From positions 1,015,501-1,079,500 of the forward strand of contig NC_009615.1 of NCBI RefSeq assembly GCF_000012845.1: 64,000 nt of DNA. The letters run 5' to 3'. Below are positions 34,505 to 43,662 of the stretch, piece by piece (positions within the stretch are counted from its first letter, which is position 1; each line of letters begins with the position of its first letter). The position numbers and the translations under genes were made by a program. The notes beneath the pieces are model-generated. The model was not told where the DNA came from. It ran no database searches and saw only the letters and a list, made by a program, of their open reading frames with translations. The DNA is from Parabacteroides distasonis ATCC 8503 (lineage in GTDB: Bacteria > Bacteroidota > Bacteroidia > Bacteroidales > Tannerellaceae).

Positions 34505-36718
34505 ATGAAAGATTTGGAGACAATTATACTACCGGTTCTCGAGATGAGTTGCGCCGTATGTGCCAATAACGTAGAGAATACGGTGAAGGGACTTCCCGGC
34601 GTGGAAGAGGCATCGGTGAATTTCGCGGCGAATACGCTTTCCGTCAAATACCATCCATCCTTGATTACTCCTCAGAAAATGAGAGAGGCCGTGCAGGAGG
34701 CCGGATACGATTTGGTCGTGGAGGTAGAGGATCCGACGGCGGTACAGGAAGAGATGGCACGAGAGCATTACCGGAAGCTACGCCGGAATACGATCGGGGC
34801 GTGGGTACTTTCCATTCCGCTGGCCCTGCTGGGAATGGTGTTTATGCATACGCCCGGCGGTAACTGGATCATGATGGCGCTGGCCTTGGTGATTATGATC
34901 GTGTTCGGGCGGTCGTTCTACGTGAACGGCGTGCGCCATGCGTTGCACGGTAGCGCCAATATGGATACATTGGTGGCGTTGAGTACCTCGATCGCTTTCC
35001 TGTTCAGTTTCTTCAATACCGTATACCCGCAGTTCTGGTATGAGAAAGGATTGGAGCCGCATGTTTATTATGAGGCATCCGGCGTGATCATAGCATTCGT
35101 TCTGTTGGGTAAACTTCTGGAGGAGCGGGCGAAGAACAGCACTTCTTCCGCTATCAAGAGCTTGATGGGATTGCAGCCTAAAACCGCCCGTCGTGTGCGA
35201 GATGGTCAGGAGGAAGAGGTCTCTATCTCGTTCTTGCGGGTGGGAGATCTTGTCAGTGTCCGTCCCGGTGAGAAGATCCCGGTGGACGGCACGGTGTCTC
35301 AAGGTTCCTCTTCCGTGGATGAGAGCATGTTGAGTGGCGAGCCGATTCCTGTCGTGAAATCACAAGGCGACCGAGTCTTGGCCGGGACGATCAACCAAAA
35401 GGGCGCTTTCTTGATGGAGGCGACCGGGGTGGGGAGCGCTACCGTATTATCGCAAATCGTACAGATGGTACAAGCCGCTCAAGGAAGTAAGGCGCCCGTG
35501 CAGCGTATCGTTGATAAAATAAGTGGTATATTTGTACCGATCGTTGTCGGATTGGCGATACTTACTTTTATCGTCTGGCTGGTAGTAGGAGGAAGCGGGT
35601 ACTTCTCGTACGCTCTCTTATCGGCGGTATCGGTATTGGTGATCGCTTGCCCTTGCGCGTTGGGACTTGCTACGCCAACTGCCTTGATGGTCGGGATGGG
35701 TAAAGGCGCCGAGCATCATATATTGATCAAAGACGCTTTTGCCTTGGAAAACCTTTGTAAGGTGGATACCGTCGTGCTGGATAAGACCGGGACCTTGACC
35801 GAGGGCGTACCCGAGGTGACTGACTCTTTCTGGGTATCGGAGGCAAGCCGGGATATGCTGGATATCCTTTATACCGCCGAGATGAAGTCTGAGCATCCTT
35901 TGGCGTCCGCTATCCTCTCATGGTTGAAAGGAACGGAGGCTGCGGAGATCGACGCTGATAGTTTCGAGAGCGTAACGGGGCGTGGTATCCAAATGCAGGT
36001 ACATGGCGTGACGTATTGGGTAGGAAGCAAAGGCTTTTTGGAAACCTTCAAGGCGATGGTTCCGCCCGAGGCTGGGCGGGAAATCATCCGGTGGGAAGAG
36101 GATGGCAAGAGTATCGTTTATTACGGTTGGGAATCGGAATTGCTTGCGGTCATGGCTATTTCGGATCGGTTGAAACTTACGTCGGGAGAGGCGGTAGAGG
36201 CCTTGAAAGAAATGGGTATCGAGGTTCATTTATTGACCGGCGATGGGAAACGGACCGCCGAGACCGTTGCGGCCATGCTGGATATCCGTCATTATAAGGC
36301 GGATGTCTTGCCGAGCGATAAGGAGGAGTATATCCGTTCCTTGCAAGCCGCCGGAAGGAAAGTGGCTATGGTGGGGGATGGTATCAACGACTCGCAAGCC
36401 TTGGCCCGTGCGGATGTGAGCATTGCGATGGGTAAGGGAACGGATATCGCCATGGATGTGGCGATGGTCACGTTGATTACTTCGGATTTGATGTTATTGC
36501 CGGATGCGATCCGCTTGTCGAAACGTACGGTTCGCTCGATCCACCAGAATTTATTCTGGGCATTTATCTATAACTTGATCGGAATCCCATTGGCGGCGGG
36601 GGGCTTATTCCCGGTGAACGGATTGTTACTGAACCCGATGTTGGCGAGTGCTGCGATGGCTTTCAGTTCCGTGTCGGTGGTATTAAATAGCTTACGGTTG
36701 AAATGGAGTAAACTTTAA
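34505..36718 (+). CDS. copA: copper-exporting P1B-type ATPase
   Basis: A 737-residue protein from ATG 34505; the longer frame from 34430 would start inside the promoter. Residues 1-75 form one heavy-metal-associated domain with CAVC at 16-19. Eight transmembrane helices follow, with the CPC metal site ([11 protein letters not shown], near 382), the phosphorylated DKTGT (near 425), SEHPLASA and GDGIND (near 624). The CPC site marks Cu+ export across the inner membrane. It is followed by a small metallochaperone, forming a copper-efflux operon. Confidence 0.9.
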   Translation: MKDLETIILPVLEMSCAVCANNVENTVKGLPGVEEASVNFAANTLSVKYHPSLITPQKMREAVQEAGYDLVVEVEDPTAVQEEMAREHYRKLRRNTIGAWVLSIPLALLGMVFMHTPGGNWIMMALALVIMIVFGRSFYVNGVRHALHGSANMDTLVALSTSIAFLFSFFNTVYPQFWYEKGLEPHVYYEASGVIIAFVLLGKLLEERAKNSTSSAIKSLMGLQPKTARRVRDGQEEEVSISFLRVGDLVSVRPGEKIPVDGTVSQGSSSVDESMLSGEPIPVVKSQGDRVLAGTINQKGAFLMEATGVGSATVLSQIVQMVQAAQGSKAPVQRIVDKISGIFVPIVVGLAILTFIVWLVVGGSGYFSYALLSAVSVLVIACPCALGLATPTALMVGMGKGAEHHILIKDAFALENLCKVDTVVLDKTGTLTEGVPEVTDSFWVSEASRDMLDILYTAEMKSEHPLASAILSWLKGTEAAEIDADSFESVTGRGIQMQVHGVTYWVGSKGFLETFKAMVPPEAGREIIRWEEDGKSIVYYGWESELLAVMAISDRLKLTSGEAVEALKEMGIEVHLLTGDGKRTAETVAAMLDIRHYKADVLPSDKEEYIRSLQAAGRKVAMVGDGINDSQALARADVSIAMGKGTDIAMDVAMVTLITSDLMLLPDAIRLSKRTVRSIHQNLFWAFIYNLIGIPLAAGGLFPVNGLLLNPMLASAAMAFSSVSVVLNSLRLKWSKL

Positions 36719-36733
36719 ATAATAAGTAGAGAT

Positions 36734-36940
36734 ATGGCAACATTAAAATTTAAGACAAACGCTAAATGTGGCGGATGCGTGGCGGCTATCGGCGCTAAAT
36801 TGAATAAATTAGTAAAAGAGGACGCATGGTCGATCGACTTGAAATCCCCGGATAAAACATTGACTATAACAACCGATCTTCCGGCGGAGACAATTCTTTC
36901 CGCCGTATCGGAGGCCGGTTTCAAGGCTAGCGCCTTGTAG
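36734..36940 (+). CDS. heavy-metal-associated domain chaperone
   Basis: A 68-residue single HMA domain with CGGC at about 12-15 and the ferredoxin-like pattern of two helices and four strands. It starts 16 bp after copA, and so probably carries Cu+ to it, as CopZ does. The metal motif CGGC differs from the usual MxCxxC by its missing Met; the same variation is common in Bacteroidota. Confidence 0.8.
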   Translation: MATLKFKTNAKCGGCVAAIGAKLNKLVKEDAWSIDLKSPDKTLTITTDLPAETILSAVSEAGFKASAL

Positions 36941-36957
36941 TCGTAGCGATCGGATGG

Positions 36958-37608
36958 ATGAGAAAACAAAGACAGACTCATGGTGAGGAAGTAGCGAATG
37001 TGCTTACGCATGGTGCGGGCATGTTGTTCGGCTTAACGGCGATTGTCGTCTTGATGATCGCCGGGATTCGTACAGGTGATCCGTGGGTGATCGGTAGTTT
37101 CGCCGTTTATGCGTTGTGCATGACTTCCTCGTATGTGACCTCTACCTTTTACCACGCCGCTTCCGATCCCAAGCGGAAATGCCAGTTGCGCCGTTGGGAT
37201 CATAGCGCTATTTATTTGCATATTGCGGGTACTTATACGCCATTTACCTTGGTGGCTCTCCGCGACGAGGGTTTCTGGGGCTGGGGATTATTTATTACGG
37301 TTTGGCTGGCAGCGGTTATCGGCGTATGGTTTAGCTTCCGTCGGATGAAGAAAAAGGATAATCTGAAAACGGTTTGTTATCTGCTGATGAGCTGGGTGGT
37401 GATTATCGCTTTCAAACCATTGATCGATGTTTTCCAGCGTACGGATTCGATGTATGTCTTATATTGGTTGATCGGAGGAGGCTTGTTCTATTCCTTAGGA
37501 ACGATTTTTTTCTTTCTGGATAAATATAAATATATGCATTCCGCATGGCATTTATTCGTTCTCGGGGGAACGGTTTGCCATTTTATAGCGATCTATAATT
37601 TGGTGTAA
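36958..37608 (+). CDS. hemolysin III family membrane protein
   Basis: A 216-residue protein with seven hydrophobic segments and the family motifs: EEVANVLTHGAG near the start, YVTSTFYHAA, RWDHSAIYLHIAGTYTP and a C-terminal AWHLFVLGGTVCHF. The conserved His and Asp suggest a metal-bound hydrolase site as in PAQR proteins. Despite the name, most members are not proven hemolysins. It starts 18 bp after the chaperone gene and may share its transcript, ending at the terminator that follows. Confidence 0.85.
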   Translation: MRKQRQTHGEEVANVLTHGAGMLFGLTAIVVLMIAGIRTGDPWVIGSFAVYALCMTSSYVTSTFYHAASDPKRKCQLRRWDHSAIYLHIAGTYTPFTLVALRDEGFWGWGLFITVWLAAVIGVWFSFRRMKKKDNLKTVCYLLMSWVVIIAFKPLIDVFQRTDSMYVLYWLIGGGLFYSLGTIFFFLDKYKYMHSAWHLFVLGGTVCHFIAIYNLV

Positions 37609-37616
37609 GGAAAAAT

Positions 37617-37655
37617 AAAGAAGCCGGAACTGTGTTTAGCGGTTCCGGCTTCTTT
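37617..37655. terminator. bidirectional terminator
   Basis: A perfect 14-bp stem (AAAGAAGCCGGAAC with its complement) around an 11-nt loop, flanked by A-rich and T-rich runs. It separates the convergent copper and TldE transcripts. Confidence 0.85.
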
Positions 37656-37688
37656 TATTCTTGTTCTTCCGGATGTTGTTTCTTGTAT

Positions 37689-39008
37689 TTATAATCCGCT
37701 AAAATCAACCCCATTGAAAAGCAAGGAAGGGATTCGCCAGCTGGAGGATAGGCGGGGGTCGTTTCCGACTTCCGCTAGGTTACTCCATAGGGAGAGCATA
37801 TTACCCGTGGCGTTCATCTCGGAGATCGGTTGGGATAGCTTGCCTCTCTCGATCAAGAAACCTTCCACACCATACGAGAAATCGCCGGTCGTGCTATTGC
37901 AGTTTCCACCGTTGAAGCCGGTCACCAATATACCTTTGTCGATAGAGGCGATCAATCCGTCCAGATCCTTATCACCATTCCGCATGGTAAGAATCGAGGG
38001 AGAGCCGATCGTTTGTTCCATGCCCATCTTGTTGGCGGAATACGTATCGATATAATACGTTTTCAATATACCCTGCTCGAATACCGGAAGACGTTTCGTG
38101 GCAACACCCTCGCTATCGAAATAACGTGCGCCGGAAGCCTTTACCAAATGAGGCTCATCTATCAAGGTCATCTTGTCGCTCGCTACCTTTTGGTCGATCT
38201 TATCCAACAAGAAAGAGTTCTTTTGCTGGATGGAGGAACCGTAAATGGCTCCGATTACTGGAGAAAGCAGACGACTGGAGTTCATGTTATCCACGATCAT
38301 GGTATATTTACCGGACGCCACTTTCCGCTGTCCCAGTTTTCGAAGCACCCGTTCCAGCGCTTTCGTACCGATACCGGTCTTCACCAGCTCGTCATAATAC
38401 AAGGAAGAGTCGTACCAATAAGACTCGGGACGGGCGTCACCCTCCCCACGGATGCTGACACTCCCCACCAAGCCATAAGAGGAACCAGAAGCCTCGCCTT
38501 CGAAACCGTTGCTGGCTACCATGTACTTAAAGTCCTTCTCGTCGCTGTAGGAAGCGTTGGCGGAGATGATCCGGTCGTCCTTGCCCATGATTTCCTCACA
38601 GACGCTCATGGCCAACGCTACCTTGTCGTCCGGTTGCACGGAGTCGAAATTCGGGTCGACCAATCGCAAGTCCGCCGCCCCACCTTTATAATACAAGGAA
38701 GCGTCCGGCAGCGTGCGAGCCTTGTCCTCGGCGAGGAAACGAGTGGCGGAGATACCATCCTTGATGAACTTCTCCAGCTCTTTCTTATCCAAGCGATTGG
38801 TAGAGTAGGAGCCGTAACGGCCGTCCACGAACAAATGAACCACCATGCTGTTCTCGGACGCCTGTTGCAGACGGTCTATTTTCATATCCCGTATCTCAAA
38901 CGAACTGCTGGAACCATTGTAAAGCGTGACACGTGAAGACTGACAACCATTCTTCAAGGCATATTCCATGGCCCATTGAGCCAATTTCTTATTTTCGTTT
39001 GTTATCAT
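37689..39008 (-). CDS. TldE/PmbA family protein
   Basis: A 439-residue TldD/PmbA family protein without the HExxxH metal motif of its partner, as expected of the TldE subunit. It has the conserved GFNGGNCNSTTGDFSYG region and the C-terminal AEVGNDPRLSSSWRIPSLLF. TldD/TldE form a heterodimeric peptidase that matures microcin B17 and degrades CcdA in E. coli. It starts one base downstream of the tldD stop, so the two are co-translated. No signal peptide is seen, in contrast with its partner. Confidence 0.85.
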   Translation of the reverse strand: MITNENKKLAQWAMEYALKNGCQSSRVTLYNGSSSSFEIRDMKIDRLQQASENSMVVHLFVDGRYGSYSTNRLDKKELEKFIKDGISATRFLAEDKARTLPDASLYYKGGAADLRLVDPNFDSVQPDDKVALAMSVCEEIMGKDDRIISANASYSDEKDFKYMVASNGFEGEASGSSYGLVGSVSIRGEGDARPESYWYDSSLYYDELVKTGIGTKALERVLRKLGQRKVASGKYTMIVDNMNSSRLLSPVIGAIYGSSIQQKNSFLLDKIDQKVASDKMTLIDEPHLVKASGARYFDSEGVATKRLPVFEQGILKTYYIDTYSANKMGMEQTIGSPSILTMRNGDKDLDGLIASIDKGILVTGFNGGNCNSTTGDFSYGVEGFLIERGKLSQPISEMNATGNMLSLWSNLAEVGNDPRLSSSWRIPSLLFNGVDFSGL

Positions 39009-39009
39009 A

Positions 39010-40542
39010 TTAGTTTTCTCCTCCTACTGTAAGTTTGCTGACTAAGGCCGACGGCATACCGCAGGTTACCGGGCAAGACTGTCCATCCTTACCGCAGGTC
39101 CATGTGCCGTTATCCATTTTATAATTATTACCCACCATCGTGATATCCGCCAACGCTTTCGGGCCGTTACCGATGATATTGATATCCTTGATAGGTTGGG
39201 TGAGCTTGCCGTTCTCGATCAAGTAACCATCCTTCACGAAGAAGGTAAAATCGCCTGCGCCAATCTGTACCTGCCCGTTCGTGAAGTTGGCGGCATAGAT
39301 ACCTTTCTTTACGGTAGAGATGATCTCCTCTTCCGTCACGTTGCCCGCTTCCATATAAGTGGCACGCATACGGGGGATAGGCATCTGACGGAAAGACTCC
39401 CGGCGGCCATTGCCCGTAGAGGGGATGCCGTAATGTTTTGCGCTGATACGATCGTGCAGATAACTGGTCAAGACTCCCTCCCGTACGATATAGGTTTTTT
39501 GTCCGTCCACACCCTCGTCATCGATATTGACCGAGCCCCGGTTGAAAGGAATCGTGCCGTCGTCCACCACGTTGATATGCTCGTTGCAAACTTTCTTGTT
39601 CAGCTGATCGGAGAAAATAGAGGTGTTCTTACGGTTGAAATCCGCCTCGAAAGCATGGCCGATCGCCTCGTGCAATAAGATGCCAGAGCCACCGGCACCC
39701 ATGACAACAGGCATTTCCCCGCCTTTTGGCTTGATCGCCTGAAATAAGATAGAGGTCTTATCCACTGCCTCTTGGGCAAGCTCGTTGATCAGGTCGTCCG
39801 TCAGGAATTCCGCTCCCATACGAAAAGCCCGTGCGGCGTACGAGTTCTCGATCTTCCCGTTATCCTCCATGATGCAGACGGCGCTCAAGGCGCTCATCGG
39901 GCGATAATCGTAATAAATCTGCCCTTCCGAGTTACAGAATAAGATATGAGAGGTCGTGTCTCCCAAAGAGGCCATCACCTTGGTGACCCGCTTGTCCTTT
40001 GCGAATATCTGATCGTTCAGTTTCTGCAAGAAAGGCATCTTGTCATTAATGGCTATCTCGTCCCAAGGTGTTTGTACGTTATAGAAATTGTTCGTACACG
40101 CTTTTTCCGTCAGGTTTATTGCGGTGGTGTTCGCCGATCCGGTGGCGATCCGTGCGGCCGTGCGAGCCGCCTTCAGCATCTCGTCTAAGGTAACGTTCTC
40201 TACGTAGGCGTATCCCGTTTGGTCACCAGCCAAGACTCGTACGCCCATCCCAAAATCGATGTTGGATGAGGCACGGTTTACGGCACCATCCTGCAACCCC
40301 ACGTTGTTCCTGTATGAATGCTCGAAAAACAAATCGGCATAATCCCCGCCTTTCTCCAAGGCTGCCGCCAATACCTTCCTCAAATCCCCCTCACTCACCT
40401 TGAAATAATTCATGGCGAATGAAATACCGGCTGCTTTATCCCCCTCACTACCGGTGCAACTTCCTAGTAAGGAAGGAGCCGCTAATGTTCCAAGCATAAC
40501 CATACCTCCTGTTTTAATGAAATCACGTCTGTTAATATTCAT
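39010..40542 (-). CDS. TldD family metallopeptidase, probably exported
   Basis: A 510-residue protein with the zinc motif HEAIGH in GSGILLHEAIGHAFEADF (near residue 290). The start carries NINRRDFIKTGG, a twin-arginine motif, then a hydrophobic stretch and LLGSC, a lipobox, so it is probably exported by Tat and possibly lipid-anchored. Classical TldD is cytoplasmic. The ATG overlaps the upstream radical SAM gene by 11 bases. A TldE subunit without a signal raises the question of where the heterodimer forms; co-export as a folded pair is possible. Confidence 0.85.
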   Translation of the reverse strand: MNINRRDFIKTGGMVMLGTLAAPSLLGSCTGSEGDKAAGISFAMNYFKVSEGDLRKVLAAALEKGGDYADLFFEHSYRNNVGLQDGAVNRASSNIDFGMGVRVLAGDQTGYAYVENVTLDEMLKAARTAARIATGSANTTAINLTEKACTNNFYNVQTPWDEIAINDKMPFLQKLNDQIFAKDKRVTKVMASLGDTTSHILFCNSEGQIYYDYRPMSALSAVCIMEDNGKIENSYAARAFRMGAEFLTDDLINELAQEAVDKTSILFQAIKPKGGEMPVVMGAGGSGILLHEAIGHAFEADFNRKNTSIFSDQLNKKVCNEHINVVDDGTIPFNRGSVNIDDEGVDGQKTYIVREGVLTSYLHDRISAKHYGIPSTGNGRRESFRQMPIPRMRATYMEAGNVTEEEIISTVKKGIYAANFTNGQVQIGAGDFTFFVKDGYLIENGKLTQPIKDINIIGNGPKALADITMVGNNYKMDNGTWTCGKDGQSCPVTCGMPSALVSKLTVGGEN

Positions 40543-41773
40543 GTTGTTGTTGTTTAGCCCAATCCATCACGTTTGCGGGTGGACGTTGATTCAATAACTC
40601 TTTTTTCATAAAATCCATGTAAGGAGCTACATGCTTGAAGAATTTCTTGTATCCCTTACATAGATAATTTAGTCCCGGCTCCCCATTCGGCGTATGGAGA
40701 AACCGGTTTTTCGGGCACTCTCCATGGCAAGCGAAAAGATATTCGCATTCCTTGCATTGCGTAGGGAGCTTATCTTCTTTATCCGTTCCAAACTTTTGTT
40801 GTACCGGACTGTACATCATCTCCGTTAATGTCTTTGTTTGGATATTCCCGAGTTTGTATTCCGGGAATACGAAATGGTCGCAAGCATATACGTCGCCATT
40901 GAACTCCATTACCCCGGCGTGACCGCAATGGCGGGCCAAGGAGCAGACCCCGGGTTGTTCGCCTACCCAGTTCGCCAAGGTGGAATCGAATAATTGGATG
41001 TAGAACTTGCCGACATCCTCTTTCAGCCACTCGTCGAACAAGGCGCAAAGGAAATCCCCCCATTTCTCGCTATCTACCGAGAACGGAGCTAGCTCGATCG
41101 CTGCGTCTTGCTCCTCGGGAGAAGATAGCTTGGTGCCTTCCTTGTGCCGGCCGATACGCTCCACGATCGGGGCGAATTGGATGAAACGGCAATCCAGTTC
41201 CTTGAAGAAATTATAGAATTCCAGCGGATAATCCACGTTATAGTCATTCACGACGGCCATGGCGTTATATTCTACCCCATGTTTTTTCAGCAACTCGATT
41301 CCCTTCATCACCTTATAGAAAGAGGGGAGTCTCTGCCGGTTCCTACGGTATTCGTCGTGGAACTCTTGCGGGCCATCGATAGATACACCCACCAAGAAAT
41401 TATTTTCCTTGAAAAATTGGCACCACTCATCATTCAATAGGGTACCATTGGTTTGGATACAGTTGTCTATTTGCCGTCCTCCCGCATATTTACGCTGCAA
41501 CTCCAAGGCTTTTTTATAGAAGCTGATAGGCCGCATCAGCGTCTCACCTCCATGCCATGTAAACAAGACTTCTTGCATGGTCTGGCATTCCATGTATTCC
41601 TTGATGAACTTCTCGAGTATCTGGTCTGTCATGATGTGATTCTTTACATCCGGATAGAACTTGCTTTTCTCAAGGTAATAACAATACTCGCATGCCAAAT
41701 TACAAACAGAACCAACCGGTTTCAACATGATGTAGACCGGCTTAGCGAAAGGGGAAATATAGGAACTATTCAT
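40532..41773 (-). CDS. anSME-like radical SAM/SPASM enzyme
   Basis: A 413-residue protein. The radical SAM motif CNLACEYC (Cys 24, 28 and 31) binds the [4Fe-4S] cluster. A C-terminal SPASM domain has Cys in SLARHCGHAGVM, YACDHFVF and QCKECEYLFACHGECPK for two more clusters. The closest known function is anaerobic sulfatase maturation, converting an active-site Cys or Ser to formylglycine. No sulfatase lies in the window. It overlaps tldD, which suggests a shared pathway, possibly peptide modification plus proteolysis. Confidence 0.85.
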   Translation of the reverse strand: MNSSYISPFAKPVYIMLKPVGSVCNLACEYCYYLEKSKFYPDVKNHIMTDQILEKFIKEYMECQTMQEVLFTWHGGETLMRPISFYKKALELQRKYAGGRQIDNCIQTNGTLLNDEWCQFFKENNFLVGVSIDGPQEFHDEYRRNRQRLPSFYKVMKGIELLKKHGVEYNAMAVVNDYNVDYPLEFYNFFKELDCRFIQFAPIVERIGRHKEGTKLSSPEEQDAAIELAPFSVDSEKWGDFLCALFDEWLKEDVGKFYIQLFDSTLANWVGEQPGVCSLARHCGHAGVMEFNGDVYACDHFVFPEYKLGNIQTKTLTEMMYSPVQQKFGTDKEDKLPTQCKECEYLFACHGECPKNRFLHTPNGEPGLNYLCKGYKKFFKHVAPYMDFMKKELLNQRPPANVMDWAKQQQHEY

Positions 41774-41797
41774 GGTATATTATTAGATGTTACATTT

Positions 41798-43564
41798 CTA
41801 TTTCAACTCGAACTCGCTAAGTACAATTTTTTGTTTTAGTTCGCTGAACGTTTGATCGGACTTAGTCAGTGTACGGAAGGTATATTTATCCCCGTATGTG
41901 GAAAGTACCTTTTCCATCTCATTTTCTCCGATCAAGAAATAACCTTTGGCGGGTGTTTCTTTATCGAAGTCATGGAAGATATTTCCCATATAGAAGTTTA
42001 ACCCGTACAGATTCCGATAAATCCGAAGGTTATTTACGACATATACATTCTTTTTATTCAATGGATATTCTTTCAGGATACGTTCAGCGAAAACGCGGCA
42101 AGAATCCCCTTCACGAATACCTCTCATAATGACACCGTCGATTAATAAATTAATCGAGAATGTCAAGGCTATCGTAGCATAGAGAATCTTGATATTTATT
42201 TTCTTGAACATCTGGTAATAGACCGTTCCTAATATCAATAGATTTATGAAGATAATACAGATCGTAAGTGTGCTGGGATGAACCAATACTTTTGATACCA
42301 TTCGTACCATGTCCAAGGTCGATGCGTTTTGTGTATATTGACCGACGATACCAACAGGATCAATAATACCGAATACCGTAAGCAAGATCGCTATCATGAC
42401 GACACTTACTACGGAAGCTAAAAAGGCAGCGAATACCCGAGTTACTTTCGTACGGTATTCTGTAATATATAAGGCATACTGAGCCAAGAACAAGGCAATG
42501 AACGGATAAGCCGGCATTAAATATACGCTTCGTTTACTGGAAGGGATCGAATAGAAGAAAAGGATGCCGACTAAAGCAACCAAACTAAATAAACGAACTT
42601 TTTCCATGGAGCGGATACGTTTCCACGTATTCTTTAAGATCTCTTTAATAGGTTGCTCAGGCTTGCTAAGTTTCAGCCCGAATAAAGAGAAGAAAAAGAA
42701 AATAGTCCAAGGTATAAAGCCTGCCGCCAACGTCATGAAATTGTACCAAACACCATTCTCATGCCCCAGATCATAGGAAATTTCAGGAGTGTTTAGGTGT
42801 AAGAAACGAGCGAAATTCTCCGCTAATACGACATTAAGGAACTCATCTCCCCCCTGCTTCCATGCGGCGGTATACCACAACATCGGTAGGAATAAAGAGG
42901 AAATTCCCGCATATAATAAAGTCTTGAATATGGTGAGATAACTGTATTGACCTAACATTAATAGATAAATGCCGAATACGAATAGGGGCAATACTACGCC
43001 TACCGGTCCTTTGGTCAGAACGGCGCATCCTAATAATAAAGGTATGAATATGGGAAGTCCTTTCAGCTCTAATTTATCTTCCCATCGATATAGCTGGAAA
43101 AGCCCTATGACGATGAAAGTAGTGAGCAACATATCCACCCGAGTCGTCATGGCCGCCCGATGTATCTCTACGCAGGTGACCAATAGGAGGGTCGCTATGA
43201 ATGCCTCCTGAAACTTTACGATTCGTTTACCGAAAAAGACCAATACGAACCCGATCAAGGTAATAAAGGCTAAAGCCGATGGCAAGCGGGAGGTGAACTC
43301 GGAAACATATCCCTGTGGATAGGAGAAAGCAGCCATTAACCAATGCGCCATCGGTGGCTTAAAAGCGAACTCGTTGGCGTAGGATTGTGGCAAGACCCAA
43401 TTGCCCGTCTCGAGCATGGAGATCGCTACGGCCGCTTCCCGGGGTTCCCCTTTGGTGGAGAAGTCGCCGAGGCCGATCCAAGGTAACACAGATATAATAC
43501 AGATTACTACCATCATGGTTACCGGCTTTTGCAAGTAAAGATATTGAAGTGTAGGTGTACGCAT
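41798..43564 (-). CDS. ArnT-like GT39/GT83 membrane glycosyltransferase
   Basis: A 588-residue protein with about a dozen membrane segments. The first periplasmic loop holds the acidic EPREAAVAISMLETG pattern of ArnT/PMT enzymes, which use a lipid-linked sugar to modify lipid A or proteins. The large C-terminal periplasmic part is about 120 residues. It is upstream of the anSME gene in the same direction with a 24-bp gap, so it may be the first gene of that operon; the functional link is unclear. Confidence 0.8.
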   Translation of the reverse strand: MRTPTLQYLYLQKPVTMMVVICIISVLPWIGLGDFSTKGEPREAAVAISMLETGNWVLPQSYANEFAFKPPMAHWLMAAFSYPQGYVSEFTSRLPSALAFITLIGFVLVFFGKRIVKFQEAFIATLLLVTCVEIHRAAMTTRVDMLLTTFIVIGLFQLYRWEDKLELKGLPIFIPLLLGCAVLTKGPVGVVLPLFVFGIYLLMLGQYSYLTIFKTLLYAGISSLFLPMLWYTAAWKQGGDEFLNVVLAENFARFLHLNTPEISYDLGHENGVWYNFMTLAAGFIPWTIFFFFSLFGLKLSKPEQPIKEILKNTWKRIRSMEKVRLFSLVALVGILFFYSIPSSKRSVYLMPAYPFIALFLAQYALYITEYRTKVTRVFAAFLASVVSVVMIAILLTVFGIIDPVGIVGQYTQNASTLDMVRMVSKVLVHPSTLTICIIFINLLILGTVYYQMFKKINIKILYATIALTFSINLLIDGVIMRGIREGDSCRVFAERILKEYPLNKKNVYVVNNLRIYRNLYGLNFYMGNIFHDFDKETPAKGYFLIGENEMEKVLSTYGDKYTFRTLTKSDQTFSELKQKIVLSEFELK

Positions 43565-43662
43565 ATGACAATTAATATATAGGGCTTTGGCCCATTAATG
43601 TTATAAAACAGTTTGCAAAAGAACAATTTTTTATGGACTTTCCCCGCATTTTTAGAAACTTT

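Noticed and set aside
38013..38936. A 307-codon open frame on the plus strand
   Set aside because: It is antisense to the well-supported TldE gene and shows no family motif.
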